Assembly (NCBI GenBank): GCA_001931875.2
Contig: MSJH02000539.1
Span: 1-64,000, forward strand
DNA: 64,000 nt
Origin: Byssochlamys sp. IMV 00236
Lineage: Eukaryota > Ascomycota > Eurotiomycetes > Eurotiales > Thermoascaceae
Reading direction: 5' to 3'
Below are positions 23,017 through 34,598 of the stretch, piece after piece (within the stretch, counting starts at the first letter, position 1; every line of letters begins with the position of its first letter). The notes below the pieces were generated by a model. It was not told the origin of the DNA. It saw only the letters and a program-made list of their open reading frames with translations, and searched no databases. The position numbers and the translations under genes are program-made.

Positions 23017-23898
23017 TGTGGTGTCCCAGTCAAAAGCAAGGAACCGAACAAGACCGGAGCGACAAGCTAGGGAATACTTCACAGGACGGCGATTGCTGGG
23101 CTTTCGCAACTCTCGGCACGTTCTCTGGCAGCGGTCCGGTGGGGAAGATTATCAACCAGCGGATAAAAAAGTCGTTGCCGCAGATGCGGGACGTCAGAAG
23201 GAAAGATAGGAGTTTATGTACGCGCGAAATACTTGGTATTCGCCAGAACTTTCAGGCGACCTCCTCAAGGGAGGAGCCTCGAGTGATCTCCAGTGAACTC
23301 GAATGGCAGGATTTGCCTGATGTTGATGTCTTCAGAGTCATTATGAGTCAAGATGGCTAGAGTACGCGCTGTTAATCGGCTTGACAGAACCCAAGGCGGT
23401 GAGTGCGGGAAAGCATGCTGAATGGACAGAACAAGATCAATACGCGATTGTTACTGCCAGACGCTAAATAACTAGAATAGAATTGAAGGAACTATAAGCT
23501 TAGGATTACAGCAGTTAGTTATGTGAGGCTGGGCAAATCCAGGGACTGTGATAAGAGAAAGGTACGCTTTATTCTTGCGTAATGGAATTCTCGTGAATGG
23601 CAAAAGAGTCAGTCCAGGATACCACACGCAGGATCCCCCCATCAAAGCCACCAACTCCCGCTGGAGATACAAAAAGAGAGTATAATATGATGCTTGTACA
23701 AGCGTCGTTCGCTAAGAGATATAGCCGGAGAAACAAAGGAAATATGACGCCAAAAATAATTGTGTGTAGAGGTTCACGTGTCCTGCGCGACATAAGGGTG
23801 AGATAGACAATGCAACAAAAAAAGAAGAAAAAAAAAGTAAAGAAACCCAAGTCTGCGCCCAACCACGGCGTCATGCTCTTCAAAGATGCTGTCAGGTA
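23017..23898. other. Intergenic, HEL2 promoter side
   Basis: About 0.9 kb between the HEL2 start and the stop of the SWIB gene. A frame open across 22950-23360 is a shadow of the GC-rich HEL2 5' end. An A-rich tract lies at 23816-23840. No gene seen. Confidence 0.5.
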
Positions 23899-25008
23899 TT
23901 ATTCATCGGGGTTATAGAGATTCTGATTGAGAATCTTGGTCATGGTAAACATGTGGACCCGATCTTGTTTGAATACTGCTCGCATAGCATCATCACAGCG
24001 GATCTGGCGGCGATCATTGGGGTCCTGAAGATCACGTTCACGAATATATTGCCAAAGTCGCTTTACTGTCTGGGGCCGGGAAAGCTTCATTCCGTCAGCA
24101 GAGGACCCGGCAACAACGACCAGAACGTAGGGGACTTCACTTACCGACACCTCACCGTCCAGCAAATTCGACAGTGCTGGTGATAATGTAAGCGGTTTCT
24201 GTAAAGTCACCAAGGTCAGCCACTGGCGATATGATTCTATCAAAGGTGACCGGACTCACGTGGAAACCACCCGATCGATTCACCTCCTTCTTAGTCCCTG
24301 CCTCAGATCCAGACTCCACATCGGAATCATCCTCTGCCTTGACCTTCTTGGAAGTTTTGGACTTCTTCTTCTTGATCGGGGCCGCCTTCCTTGTGCTCCC
24401 AGCGCGAGTCGGCCTGGCGCGCAGGTTCTCCTCTGCTTGCAGCTTGGCAGCATACAGGGCGTCAGCGTCGATGTCTGCCTTTCTCTTCTTTTTTGGAGGC
24501 GTCTTGGTGCCATTCTCGGAAGGGTCTTCGCTATCAGCTTGGCGCTTCTGGGACGTGGATGAGGTAGGAGACGCTGGTGCCGCGGTGGGGTTAGAGACAT
24601 CGCTTGCTTTGTGTCCGTTCGTAGTCTCAGAGGTCGTTGCAGCATTCTCTGAAGACTCTCCTACGCCATTCCTCTGGGCGAAGATATCGAAACGCTCCAT
24701 GATGAGCTCCTTGATGACCGCCTTCCCCATCGGTCAGCATGAGGATCACCAGACGGATAAGCGCGCGCAATTGGCGACGACCGTCACGACGAAACAACGA
24801 ACCTTTTGCGGTGTCAGGTCATAGCCGACAGCCTCCTGAAGACCCTTGCGAATTCGCTTTTCTGAGATGGTGTTCAGATCACTGGCGGCCAAGATGGAGT
24901 CAATGACCTTGACATAGGATTCGCGGACATCGGGACATACTGTCGCGACACTACTATTAGCTTCCTGTCGCATGCGCGTGCTCGAGACCAAGAACACTCA
25001 CATGACAT
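23899..25008 (-). CDS. DEK-C plus SWIB domain protein, UAF30/Spp27-like (5 exons)
   Basis: Exons 25008-25002 (only 7 nt), 24939-24803, 24721-24260, 24198-24145 and 24084-23899 give 281 residues. An N-terminal DEK-C domain (about 1-75; SILAASDLNTISEKRIRKGL) is followed by a Ser/Pro/Lys linker with likely nuclear localisation runs (PPKKKRK, KKKKSKTSKK). The SWIB/MDM2 fold occupies about 200-278 (KPLTLSPALSNLL, RLWQYIRERDLQDP, ending MTKILNQNLYNPDE). Uaf30-type proteins belong to the upstream activating factor of rRNA gene transcription, and related SWIB proteins act in chromatin remodelling. The 7-nt first coding exon is required to supply an ATG in frame; this is the weakest junction. Confidence 0.9.
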
Positions 25009-25615
25009 CTTGCCCGTAACTGCGAGAGAACTTCGAGAGAAACTGGAACAGCAGAGAGATCTGAAGAATTGCAGGAAATTGGGGGACGGTTGGATCAACA
25101 CAGGAAAGGTGGACGACAGGAGCTGTAGTTGGATAGGCACCCCGATCTAGTTAGTGAGTGTACCGCTGGCGGTTAAGGCCGGCGGGGTATGATATCGATG
25201 CGCTTGAGGAATGCCCAACGTGAGGAGGATGGAAGAGAAGGTAGTGTAGAGATCAGCAAGGAAGAAAAGAAAAAAGAGACCGGAGAGAACAAAGAAAGCC
25301 AGCCGGTCTACTACAGCCGTTTAATGGGCTTCTTGTTGTTGACGGGTTTAGAAAGCGAACGATTGCCCAGAAGCTCAGGCGGAGACCGGGGAAGGATGAC
25401 CTAAGCATGTCAGGTGACTGTCCCGGCACGGATCAATTAAGGAGCCGTGCAAAGGATGACTCAGCATCGCGGCGCACACAGACGGCGAGATTAATCTTTG
25501 CCCTAACGAGACGGCCTGCGCGAACGGGAACAAAAGACGAAGAAATCTGCTAGTTGCAGTCCATCGCCCTTACGACCTGAGTGCTTGTCGTACGCTCCTG
25601 GTCTGCGAGTTCGCC
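25009..25615. other. Divergent promoter, SWIB gene / eIF3b
   Basis: About 0.6 kb between two head-to-head starts of nuclear and translation genes. Purine-rich at 25200-25310. No ORF with coding character. Confidence 0.5.
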
Positions 25616-28046
25616 ATGGCGCCCAGTTTCGATACCCTGTCCGAGCAGGACCTCCAGCACGAGGAGGAGGAGGAAGAAATCGACTTTTCTGGTAGGCAGG
25701 CCTTGCCGCCCTGGCTGTTTGTGCCCCTCTCTAACTAACGCTGCTTTGTCGCTCAACAGATCTCAAGGCGCAATATGAGGTCAAGTTGGAGGAGGGTCTG
25801 GATACCTTCGTTGTCGTCGATGGACTGCCCGTTGTGCCGGCGGAGAGCAAACAAAAGCTCATCAAGTTCTTGCTGAAGAAACTCAACACTGTCGGACACA
25901 CGAGCGAAGATGCCATCTTCATGCCGCTCAACGAGAAGAACATGTCGGAGGGGTATGTTTTGCTCCCGGAATATGATGGTATTAGTATTTTTTGGGCTCA
26001 CAGACGTTAGATTTGCGTTCGTTGAATATGATACCCCCGAACAGGCCGTGGCCGCAGTGAAGCACCTGCACGGTGTCCCGCTGGACAAGAAACACACAAT
26101 CGCCGTCAACAAGCTGACAGATATCGACCGCTACGGCCGCGAAGGACGGATCGACGAGGAATACAAGCCACCCCACATCGAGCCTTTCAAGGAGAAGGAG
26201 CATCTACGCTGGTGGCTGGCTGATCCCTCTGCCCGGGACCAGTTTGCTCTCTACCGTGGAGATAAAGTTGGCGTGTACTGGAACATGAAGAATAACCCTC
26301 CCGAGCCTGTTGTTGACCGACCTCACTGGACCCAGCTCTTTGTGCAGTGGTCCCCTCAAGGAACGTTCCTTGCTTCCATTCACCCGCAGGGCGTCCAGCT
26401 TTGGGGCGGTCCCTCGTTCTCCAAGCAGAAGCAGTTCCCGCACCCCTTCGTCTCGCTCATTGAGTTCTCGCCTCTGGAAGGATATCTGACCACCTGGTCA
26501 GCTCGTCCCATTCAGGTTGATGAGTCGCAGCCGGCTGGCCCTCTGACCTTCGAGGAGGATGGAAAGAACATAATCATTTGGGATATTGTTTCCGGAAAGC
26601 CGTTGAGATCGTTCGTCTCTCACGATCTGGCCGGTCCCGATGGCCCCGATGCAGCCGTTCCTAAGAAGAAGGTTCAGTGGCCTGCCTTCAAGTGGTCCGC
26701 AGATGAGAAGTATGTAGCAAGGCTGCTGCAGGGCCAGTCCATTTCTATCTACGAGGCACCCAGAATGAACCTACTGGGCAAGACTTCCGTCAAGATCGAA
26801 GGAGTCATGGACTTTGAGTGGTCGCCTGCCACGCCCCAGCGTGAGGGTGTCAAGCAGTACGAGCAGCTGCTTGCATTCTGGACTCCTGAAATCGGCAGCA
26901 ACCCTGCCAGAGTCGGTCTTATGAGCGTCCCATCGAAGGAGATTGTCAGAACCAGAAATCTGTTCAATGTCTCCGACGTTAAGCTTCACTGGCAGTCTCA
27001 GGGTACCTACGTCTGCGTTAAGGTTGACCGTCACTCCAAGTCTAAGAAATCCATGGCTACGAACTTGGAAATTTTCCGTGTCAAGGAAAAGGGTGTTCCT
27101 GTGGAGGTTGTGGACAGTTTGAAGGATGCGGTTATCAACTTCGCCTGGGAGCCCAAGGGCGACCGTTTCGTCTTGATCACCACCGGAGAGGCCGTCGCTG
27201 GCTCGGGTGTCGCCCCTAAGACGTCCGTTTCGTTCTTCGCCCCCGAGAAGGTTAAGGGTGCTGGTATTGGCAGCTTCCGACTTGCCCGCACCGTTGAGAA
27301 GAAGACCAGCAACGCCATCTACTGGTCACCGAAGGGACGTTTCGTCGTGGTGGCCACAGTTCACTCGCAGCAGAACTTTGATCTCGACTTCTGGGATCTG
27401 GACTTTGAAGGCGAGAAGACGGAGACGGAGAAGGGAGAGAAAGAACTGAACGCCAACATTCAGCTGATGAAGACTGTTGAGCACTACGGTGTTACGGATA
27501 TCGACTGGGACCCTACCGGCCGCTACGTCGTCAGCAGTGCTAGTGTCTGGACTCACCAGGTATGTTGATATTTGCTTAATCTTGTAACATTATTGATCAT
27601 GCTAACTTCTCTACTAGATGGAAAACGGCTGGAATCTTCACACGTTCTCCGGTACCACCTTGTCCGAGAACCCGACAGAGAAATTCAAGCAGTTCGTCTG
27701 GCGCCCACGGCCACCGACTCTCCTTAGCAAGGAGGAGCAGAAGCAGGTCCGCAAGAACCTCCGTGAGTACTCGCGCGAGTTCGACGAGGAGGACAAGTAC
27801 GCCGTCGATATCGCCAACACAGAAATTGTCGAGAAGCGGAAGCGCGTCCTCAACGAATGGACAGCCTGGATTCGTCGGGAGAAGGAGCTTCTCGCAGAAG
27901 AGAGGAAGGCCATGGGTCTTCCCGCCGAGGGCGAGGATGCAGAGCTCGCCAAACCTACGGCTCCCGCCGCAGAGGACAAGGGCGATGCCATCGTCGAGGA
28001 GATTGTCGAGGAGATCATCGAAGAGACCGAGGAGGTTATTGGTTGA
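25616..28046 (+). CDS. PRT1: Translation initiation factor eIF3 subunit b (4 exons)
   Basis: Exons 25616-25691, 25760-25952, 26011-27559 and 27618-28046 give 748 residues. An acidic N-terminus leads to an RRM (about 38-125; [11 protein letters not shown] as RNP2, [12 protein letters not shown] as RNP1, the latter restored by the second splice). A nine-bladed WD40-like propeller spans about 150-650 ([47 protein letters not shown]). The C-terminus is helical and highly charged. eIF3b scaffolds the eIF3 complex on the 40S subunit and contacts eIF3a, eIF3i, eIF3g and eIF3j. Codon bias is strong, as expected for a highly expressed gene. Confidence 0.96.
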
Positions 28047-29204
28047 AGAGATGCGGATATTACGTGCTGTTCCAACGACTTCTCCACCTCGAATAGGTCC
28101 CTCCATCCACTCCACTTTATCGCCTCGATTTCCTGCGTCTACCGCAGCACGAGGTTTCTGCTCTACTTTTCTCTTTGTCACTTTGCTGGAGACATGGTCT
28201 TTGAATGTTTGGGTCCCGGCTTTCTAAAATAGAGAGTATATGTACTTCATTTAGCCAGGTGTGGATTTCACATGAGCGACGTGGGCGTGGCACGAGAGAT
28301 GATAGGACGCTTCCCGGGGCGTATAGCTCGTACATGGGCCTGGAGATGCATTAATGACATTTTACAAGTATACATCGTTCTTCTGCTCAATCTTTGTAGC
28401 TTTGAGAAAACACAAAAGTTCAGCATCATATGCCATCGTATCATGACGCAACGTCCATCCTTTGGGGAAGCCTGCCCTTAATGGCAGAGTCCTTCAGTAG
28501 GTGATTTCCAGGAACAGATCATTTCAAGAACTAGAGTGGCTGATTATTTGTCATTTTGTGAAAGCTAGTTATAAGATTGTATCGGGCACAGCATAGTATT
28601 TGGAATTCTTAATGTTCCAGCGTAGTTGCCCTGTACGACCTTTTACTCGATCGATTGACGAGCAGTCATTTTTCACGTGTAGTTATGTACTTTTATTGTT
28701 AGTAATGCCGCTTACAGAGTACAAATCGAGCTTTCTACAATTCGAACAAGCGCGCTACTGGAAGAATCTTATGATAGCCAAATTTGTAACTAGGCATGAA
28801 AGAACAGCCGAGAGATAGATTGCTGAATCACCTCCTGTAAAGTGTATCTCCACTGTATAACCTAGATTATGTACTGTGAGGGTAACGGATCTTCTTGTGG
28901 CGGTATTTATGCATTGATTATGTTGCTGGTACTTAGGCCAAGTGGATTCATGTCGTAGAGGACAGTTTACGACAATGCCTCGAGTCACATTTGAAGAAAA
29001 GAGCAAATAATCACCCGCATGGGACACTAATGTCAGGTACCTTTCGATTCCTCAGCAAAATCGCGCAGGTGCCTGTGTTGTGCATATATTATATAGTGCG
29101 TAAACCTTCCCTCTCTTCTTCCTTCCACCCATCAACAACCAACCCAAGACAACGAGCAACTTCCCCTCTCATCAGAGCCAGCTCAGGTACCTCATTCATT
29201 CAAA
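28047..29204. other. Intergenic
   Basis: About 1.2 kb. No supported gene; short frames only. The distal part holds the HsbA gene promoter with a TATA-like element and a CT-rich leader at 29100-29180. Confidence 0.5.
29084..29095 (+). promoter_or_regulatory. TATA-like element of HsbA-type gene
   Basis: ATATATTATATA about 110 bp before the ATG at 29205, followed by a CT-rich tract ending CAACCAACCCAAGAC, a typical strong fungal promoter and leader. Confidence 0.45.
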
Positions 29205-29821
29205 ATGATCTTCACCAAGCACATTATGATGGTTCTTACCGTCACCAGTCTCGCCTTGGGCTCTCCTCTCGCGAGACGCAGCACTGGCGAAACCGTCATT
29301 GGCGACCTCTCTAACGTCTCTCGCGACTTTAGCGCTATTGAAAATGCAATGCAGCTGTTCAACGGTAGTTCTGCAAGTGCTGCACATGTTCCTGTAGCTG
29401 TTACCTCGCTCGAGGGTCATCTGCAAGCTACGGCCAATGATACTGCTCATTCGCCGATGTTCAGTCCATCGGAGAGCGTAACCATCACGAACGCTTGGGA
29501 CGAACTGAAGTCTGCGTATAGTGATTCCTTGGAAGGTGCCATTAGAAAGGTATCTAGTTTCCTCAAGAGACCGCCAAACGAGTTTGTGGTAGATGGATAC
29601 TAACAGAAATTTCCTTTCTACAGAAAGCCCAATTCCAGAAGCTTGGCATGGCAAATGCAATGGTCAACAACTTCAACGTCGTCAGAGCCGACACCAACAA
29701 GGTCTCCAATGAGCTCAAGAAAAAGGTCGGGCTTCTTGATATTCCCGTCATCACGTTGGCTACCTCGCAGATGGATGGGGCGTTGCAGGCTGCCATTGAA
29801 GCGTATGCTAGCAAGAACTAG
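29205..29821 (+). CDS. HsbA/galactomannoprotein-family secreted wall protein (2 exons)
   Basis: Exons 29205-29549 and 29624-29821 give 180 residues; the 74-nt intron carries a perfect TACTAAC branch site. A signal peptide covers about 1-19 (MVLTVTSLALGSPLA). The rest is helical and Ala/Ser-rich, without cysteines, like hydrophobic surface-binding protein A and cell-wall galactomannoprotein families (IGDLSNVSRDFSAIENAMQ near the N-terminus). Such proteins coat hydrophobic surfaces or sit in the wall; some bind fatty acids. It lacks the Ser/Thr-rich, GPI-signalled tail of the longer wall members, so it is probably secreted or loosely bound. Confidence 0.88.
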
Positions 29822-30651
29822 AGCATCTAGGTCTTGTGTCGGATTAAACGATTAGACTCAGAGAAAGGGCAGCATCTACAGTTAGCATTATTGTAAGAGA
29901 CAGGCAATATGCGTGGGTGAAGATTGATCTCTATCTGGAGGAAAGATGCTTAGAAAATATGTTTAGATAGCAAGAAGAATAGGGGTGAAGAGGGAGAGTT
30001 TAATATTATCGGACGTTCTTTGCACGAAGTAATTCCAATCTAAACATAAACAGTATATACATACGTAGCATGGACACATTGGACTATGAAGGTCTTTCCT
30101 GCGACCAGGACTGGTAAAGATATCGGATAGAGAAAATCCAAGCTCTCCACAACCATGACACTTAGTCGTCGGTGATCAGTGGAGAACAAATGCGGAGAAG
30201 ACGCCAGGTGAAAGATCTACTCGTTCACTGTCATATGCAGATGTAACTAGTAACTTCACCCCAGAGGAATGAACTCAGTAACCCTGCTCAACCCCCATGA
30301 TCAAAAACTGCTCAATGCGTCGTTCGCATCAAAAGCCGACGTGGAGATGGGTTCTCTTTACCCCGCGATATGAAGCCGAGCTTATCGCCGGTTAGTATTG
30401 TTCACCTGGCTATCCTGTCCCATTCGTGGACCAGCTCGAATCGACCCAGCTAATTGGGTCATGTGGCTTGTACGATGGGGATAGATTCAGGTAGATATCT
30501 CGGAGATGTTGCCGATGTGCGGGTTATATATTGCTGATTTCAAGATACACCTGGTTGCGTATATCGCGAAATCTCTCTGGCCATACTTACTCAATTGACA
30601 TTTCAAGTTCAAGCAGAAGCCCCGTTTGAAGTAATTGCTGCACACACAAAC
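29822..30651. other. Intergenic
   Basis: About 0.8 kb between two plus-strand genes. No supported ORF. An in-frame extension of the next gene from 30595 lacks an ATG and was not used. Confidence 0.5.
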
Positions 30652-31812
30652 ATGCCAGGCCTAACAACAGAGCCCCCTTTCAAGCATATCGCCATCAAAG
30701 AGCTCCATCCCACTTTTGGCGCGGAGATATCTGGCATTGACTTCTCGAAGCCCGTCGACGATGATGTTTTTCAGGAAGTCCTAGCTGCTATTACCAAAGT
30801 AAGTACCTATACAATTCTAACAGCACAAATTCTCAACAACGATACGTCCCAACATGCAGAAAGAATCCCCAATGCTAATATTATCTGTAATATCTATAGT
30901 ATGGCGTCTGCGTCTTCCGTCAAGCTGGTCTAGACGATGAGCGACACGTTCAGTTTGCCAGGAAATTCGGTGAACTCGACGATGTGACACCCTACATCGT
31001 AGGTGGTCGTCCGCATAGACTTCCATATGTCGAGTTGTTTGATGTTGGAAATGTCGACTTGGACGGATCGGTCTTTGCGATGGATAATGTCCGTAGGGAT
31101 TGGAATAAGGTATTAACTAGCAGTCTTATCCAGAAGATGAATATTCCTCCCATGCCAAATAACGCTGAGATTGAACCACCCACTAACCAACCCTCTCACT
31201 ACGTAGGGAAACTCCCTCTTCCACGTCGATTCAAGCTTCAACCCCCGTCGCGCAGGCTACTCTCTCCTTCGCGCACACGAACTCCCTCCAAAAGGAACAG
31301 GCGGCAACACCGAATACATCGATACACGCACCGCATTCGATGAACTCCCCTCCGATCTCAAAACGGAACTCCTCACAAACGACTACATAGCCGCACACTC
31401 ACTCTGGCATTCACGCAAAGTCGCCGCGCCCGAAACCTTCGCGCACATCAACCCGGACGATTACCCATATAGCAGACATAAGCTGGTTCAGATGCACGAG
31501 CCTTCCGGTCGGATGAATCTGTATATTGCCGCACATGTACATCATATCGAAGGGTTATCGGATGAGAAGTCGAAGGAGTTGTTTAATAGGCTTTATGAAC
31601 ATTGTAAGCAGCCAAAGTATGTGCTCAGTGTGGAGTGGGAGAAGGATGGGGATTTGATCTTGTGGGATAATACGTGTGTGATGCATAGAGCGACAGGGGG
31701 TAGTTTTGAGGGGAAGTATAAGAGGGATATGAGACGGGCGACGGTTCATGATGGGAGTAGTACCGCTTGGGGATTGAATGAGAAGTCGGATATAAGGCAG
31801 GGGTTGCCGTAG
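30652..31812 (+). CDS. TauD/TfdA-family Fe(II)/2-oxoglutarate dioxygenase (3 exons)
   Basis: Exons 30652-30798, 30900-31109 and 31207-31812 give 320 residues, normal for the family. The metal triad is complete: His125-Val-Asp127 (FHVDSSF) and His279 (WDNTCVMHRATGG). Arg295 (DMRRATV) fits the 2-oxoglutarate carboxylate ligand. An N-terminal block, GAEISGIDFSKPV, is also typical. Relatives hydroxylate taurine, alkylsulfonates, 2,4-D or fatty-acid-like carboxylates. The fungal branch is mostly unassigned, so the substrate is open. No transporter or regulator is adjacent. The 101-nt first intron is AT-rich and slightly long. Confidence 0.92.
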
Positions 31813-32105
31813 TGGATGATATTGATGTGTTGTTTCTTTTTTGTATACGGGATGGTTGTTAATGGCTCTCCTGTCTTTGGACAGCGGTCCGGATAATGTC
31901 TATATTGGGTGGGCCCTAGATTGGAAATTGGAACACTTGAAGCTTTTTCTTACTGTTCCTTCTAATGGAGCTCTTCTGGATTCTGTCCAAGTTTGCACTT
32001 ACTGTATTATGATGACTCTTATGTTGTATCGTGACTAGGTACTGTAATCATCCATAGAAAGGCGAGTGTTCTTCTCAAATGCCGGAATCCAAAGCACTCA
32101 AGATT

Positions 32106-33435
32106 TTAGTCTTCGCTCTCAGGACCAAGCCACCTATCGTTCAGGAGTTCTTGCGCAGTAGGCCTTTCCCTCGGGTCCATCTTCAAGATTTTGCCAATGA
32201 ACTCGCGATCCTCACGCGTCATGCCCAGCTCAGACTCTTCATCTTCTTCTACCACGGGACTCCAGGCCTCTGCTAGCTTGATCCTCAACATGTGGTTCTG
32301 GATGTAGTTCATCACGGACATTCTCTCTGCGTCGATTGGGTCAGTCGAATAGGACGATGGAAACGCTCCGAATTCCTTTATCTGCCTGATGAGGACATGG
32401 AACGGATAGGTTTCATCAGACGGGGAGATATTGAACGAGGGCGAGAAGATGTGGTGTTCGGGACCACGGAGAAGTGTCGTGATCTGATGAGAGATCCATA
32501 TATTAGCGATACTTCTTAAGGGTACTTGATAAAATAAAGCTGGCTGCGTTCACTAACAGTCACCCCAAAAGACCATATGTCTGTCGAGGTATCCCAGGGA
32601 AGGTTCAACATGGCCTCTGGACTGCGGTATAATGCTGCGCCAATTGTATGTCTGTTCCTGGGTCTCTGGTGAGAATCCGTACTCTCAATGGGAGTGTCAC
32701 GGCAGGAATGACCGCAATCCCCTAGCTGAACAGTGCTGAAGCGTAAGAGGCCTTTGCCGTAGTTGACGAGAATGTTGTCTGGTTTTATATCTGACATTTC
32801 TACTGTTAATGCGTTGTCCCTCCATGTGACTGATAAACAACGTACCAGTATGGACCCATCCTGCTTCATGGAACGCCTTCAGTCCTTTAAGTATATCTCT
32901 TGCAATAAGTCTCACCTCTCCTCTTTTTAGTCTCTTCACATCCGCTGCTTCGAGAAGGTTATCGTCTAGCCGCTTTAGTACCAATCCTGGAGGATTGGAT
33001 TCTGACTCTGGAATCTCATCGACAAGCTGCCTGATGTAGGGCTGATTGCGGAGGTGGCTCAAGACGGCCCGTTCATTTTCAAGACGCAGCTTGGGTGCTG
33101 TCTTGATAACAACGGGACCTGTCGATTGGTTCAGGGGTCTACTTTTAGTCAGGGATAGCCTCCCAGATAAATAGGTAAATGCGGGAGTTTTAGAAGGCTG
33201 GTGGTTCACCATGGAAGGACAGAGTAACTCACGCAGCGGCCCAGATCCGTGGATGCAACTTTCTCGCGATCCGGTACGTCCCCAATCGTCCTGTCAACAG
33301 TTGATCGATCTTTATTGTTTGTGAAACTATTTCGCGCTGCATGAGGACAAGGCTGTGTATATCTATTGTGGTTACTGGTGTCGACGCTGTATCGTATTGA
33401 GTCAGTGGGGGAAGGTCAGATTTGATGCCAGTCAT
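32106..33435 (-). CDS. Divergent Ser/Thr protein kinase (4 exons)
   Basis: Exons 33435-33233, 33141-32846, 32790-32558 and 32483-32106 give 369 residues. The glycine-rich loop is eroded (TGRLGTYRIARKL). Lys81 (VVIK) is the ATP-binding lysine. The catalytic loop reads HTDIKPDN (Asp167, with HRD changed to HTD) and the metal motif is GDCG (Asp191, with DFG changed to DCG). YRSPEAML and DIWSFGV follow. The C-lobe ends with KMDPRERPTAQELLNDRWL. This matches a lineage-expanded fungal kinase family of unknown target. All key acid/base residues are kept, so activity is possible. Start is uncertain: 33540 or a Met just before IVSQTIKIDQLL are alternatives. Confidence 0.82.
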
Positions 33436-34598
33436 GAAAGGCTGGATTCCTGGAAGGCAATTTGGGTGAGCATCATCTTTTATATTGTTATTGACGTGAC
33501 AGATAGCATGATAATACCGAGTCTGTGGCGGACATGACATGATAGATGCGGGGTTTCTATACTGAATCCGGCAGCAAATTAAGTACACCTGCACCTGATC
33601 GCCATATGTCGCGGTCCGGCAGCTACTGCCAGGGACATAATCAAGCCTTCACCACAACACGACTGGTCTATACGCGAGGTGCTGCTCTAGCTTTCCAGTC
33701 GTATTGTATAGCTGGAAGCTTCGATACATCTAGGATCGAATGCCAATTAGCTTGAAGGGCTAGCGGCCCGGGTGGTAATTCTGTGTTCTTCCATTCTGTC
33801 AATACCTGAACCGAACATGCTGGAATATAGAAAAGCTCGACAGACATCTGAGATGAAGTGTCTTGCTATGGACATCCACAGCAAGTCCCAAAGCTCATCA
33901 GACTTCCGTCAGACTAGCTCATTCTGTTGTTCCTCATAAATGGCTTTGTTCCACGTGGAAGACCATGTATTAGAGCTCGAATAATCGCGGTAGACTCCGT
34001 CAAGTTCGTCACTAAACTGCAAGTGGTTTATCATCTACCAGTTTGGCCAAGGCTTGCATGATCAAGTCGATGTGGTTTGAGGTTATCGCCTCGAACACAA
34101 ACTAGGATGTCAAGCCAGCGTTGTGAGTCTACAGTGGCAAGTAGCTGAGTATGGCTATTATCCCTCGAGGATATATGGTCACCATGGTGCTTTTGGAGCA
34201 ATAAACAGTGTCAGGGATAATTGATTTGAAAACGGCTGATGCTACGCATATGCCACAATGTAAAGACATGAAAAGCTGCCAACCGTGCGGGTGCTCTCGG
34301 ACGGATGTATTCCTGTCTATATGCAGATGTGTCTGGCCAGATCCTACCTGGAGATGTGAATCGAGATTATGAGTCTCGTTGCAGACAAGCAGTTCGTGAA
34401 GTGAGCGCAGTGAAAGGAGAGCGCTCTTGCCTGGAAATGGAGGAAGGACATGTATGTACCACTGGCTCCTTCCATCACAGAGCATTACGGCCGCCTCTTC
34501 TCTGTTCGTTAGACCTTCGTCCCTCTTATTGTTCTCAACATCACTCGTTTTACTCTTCGACCACTTACTTTCCTCATTAAGACCATTTTAACGGGATC
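33436..34598. other. Intergenic
   Basis: About 1.2 kb between the divergent kinase and GH72 genes. The right end is CT-rich (34500-34575), as in strong fungal leaders. No gene recognised. Confidence 0.5.

Noticed and set aside
22950..23360. Plus-strand frame over the HEL2 start.
   Set aside because: Shadow of the GC-rich RG-repeat exon; no domain and unfavourable codon use.
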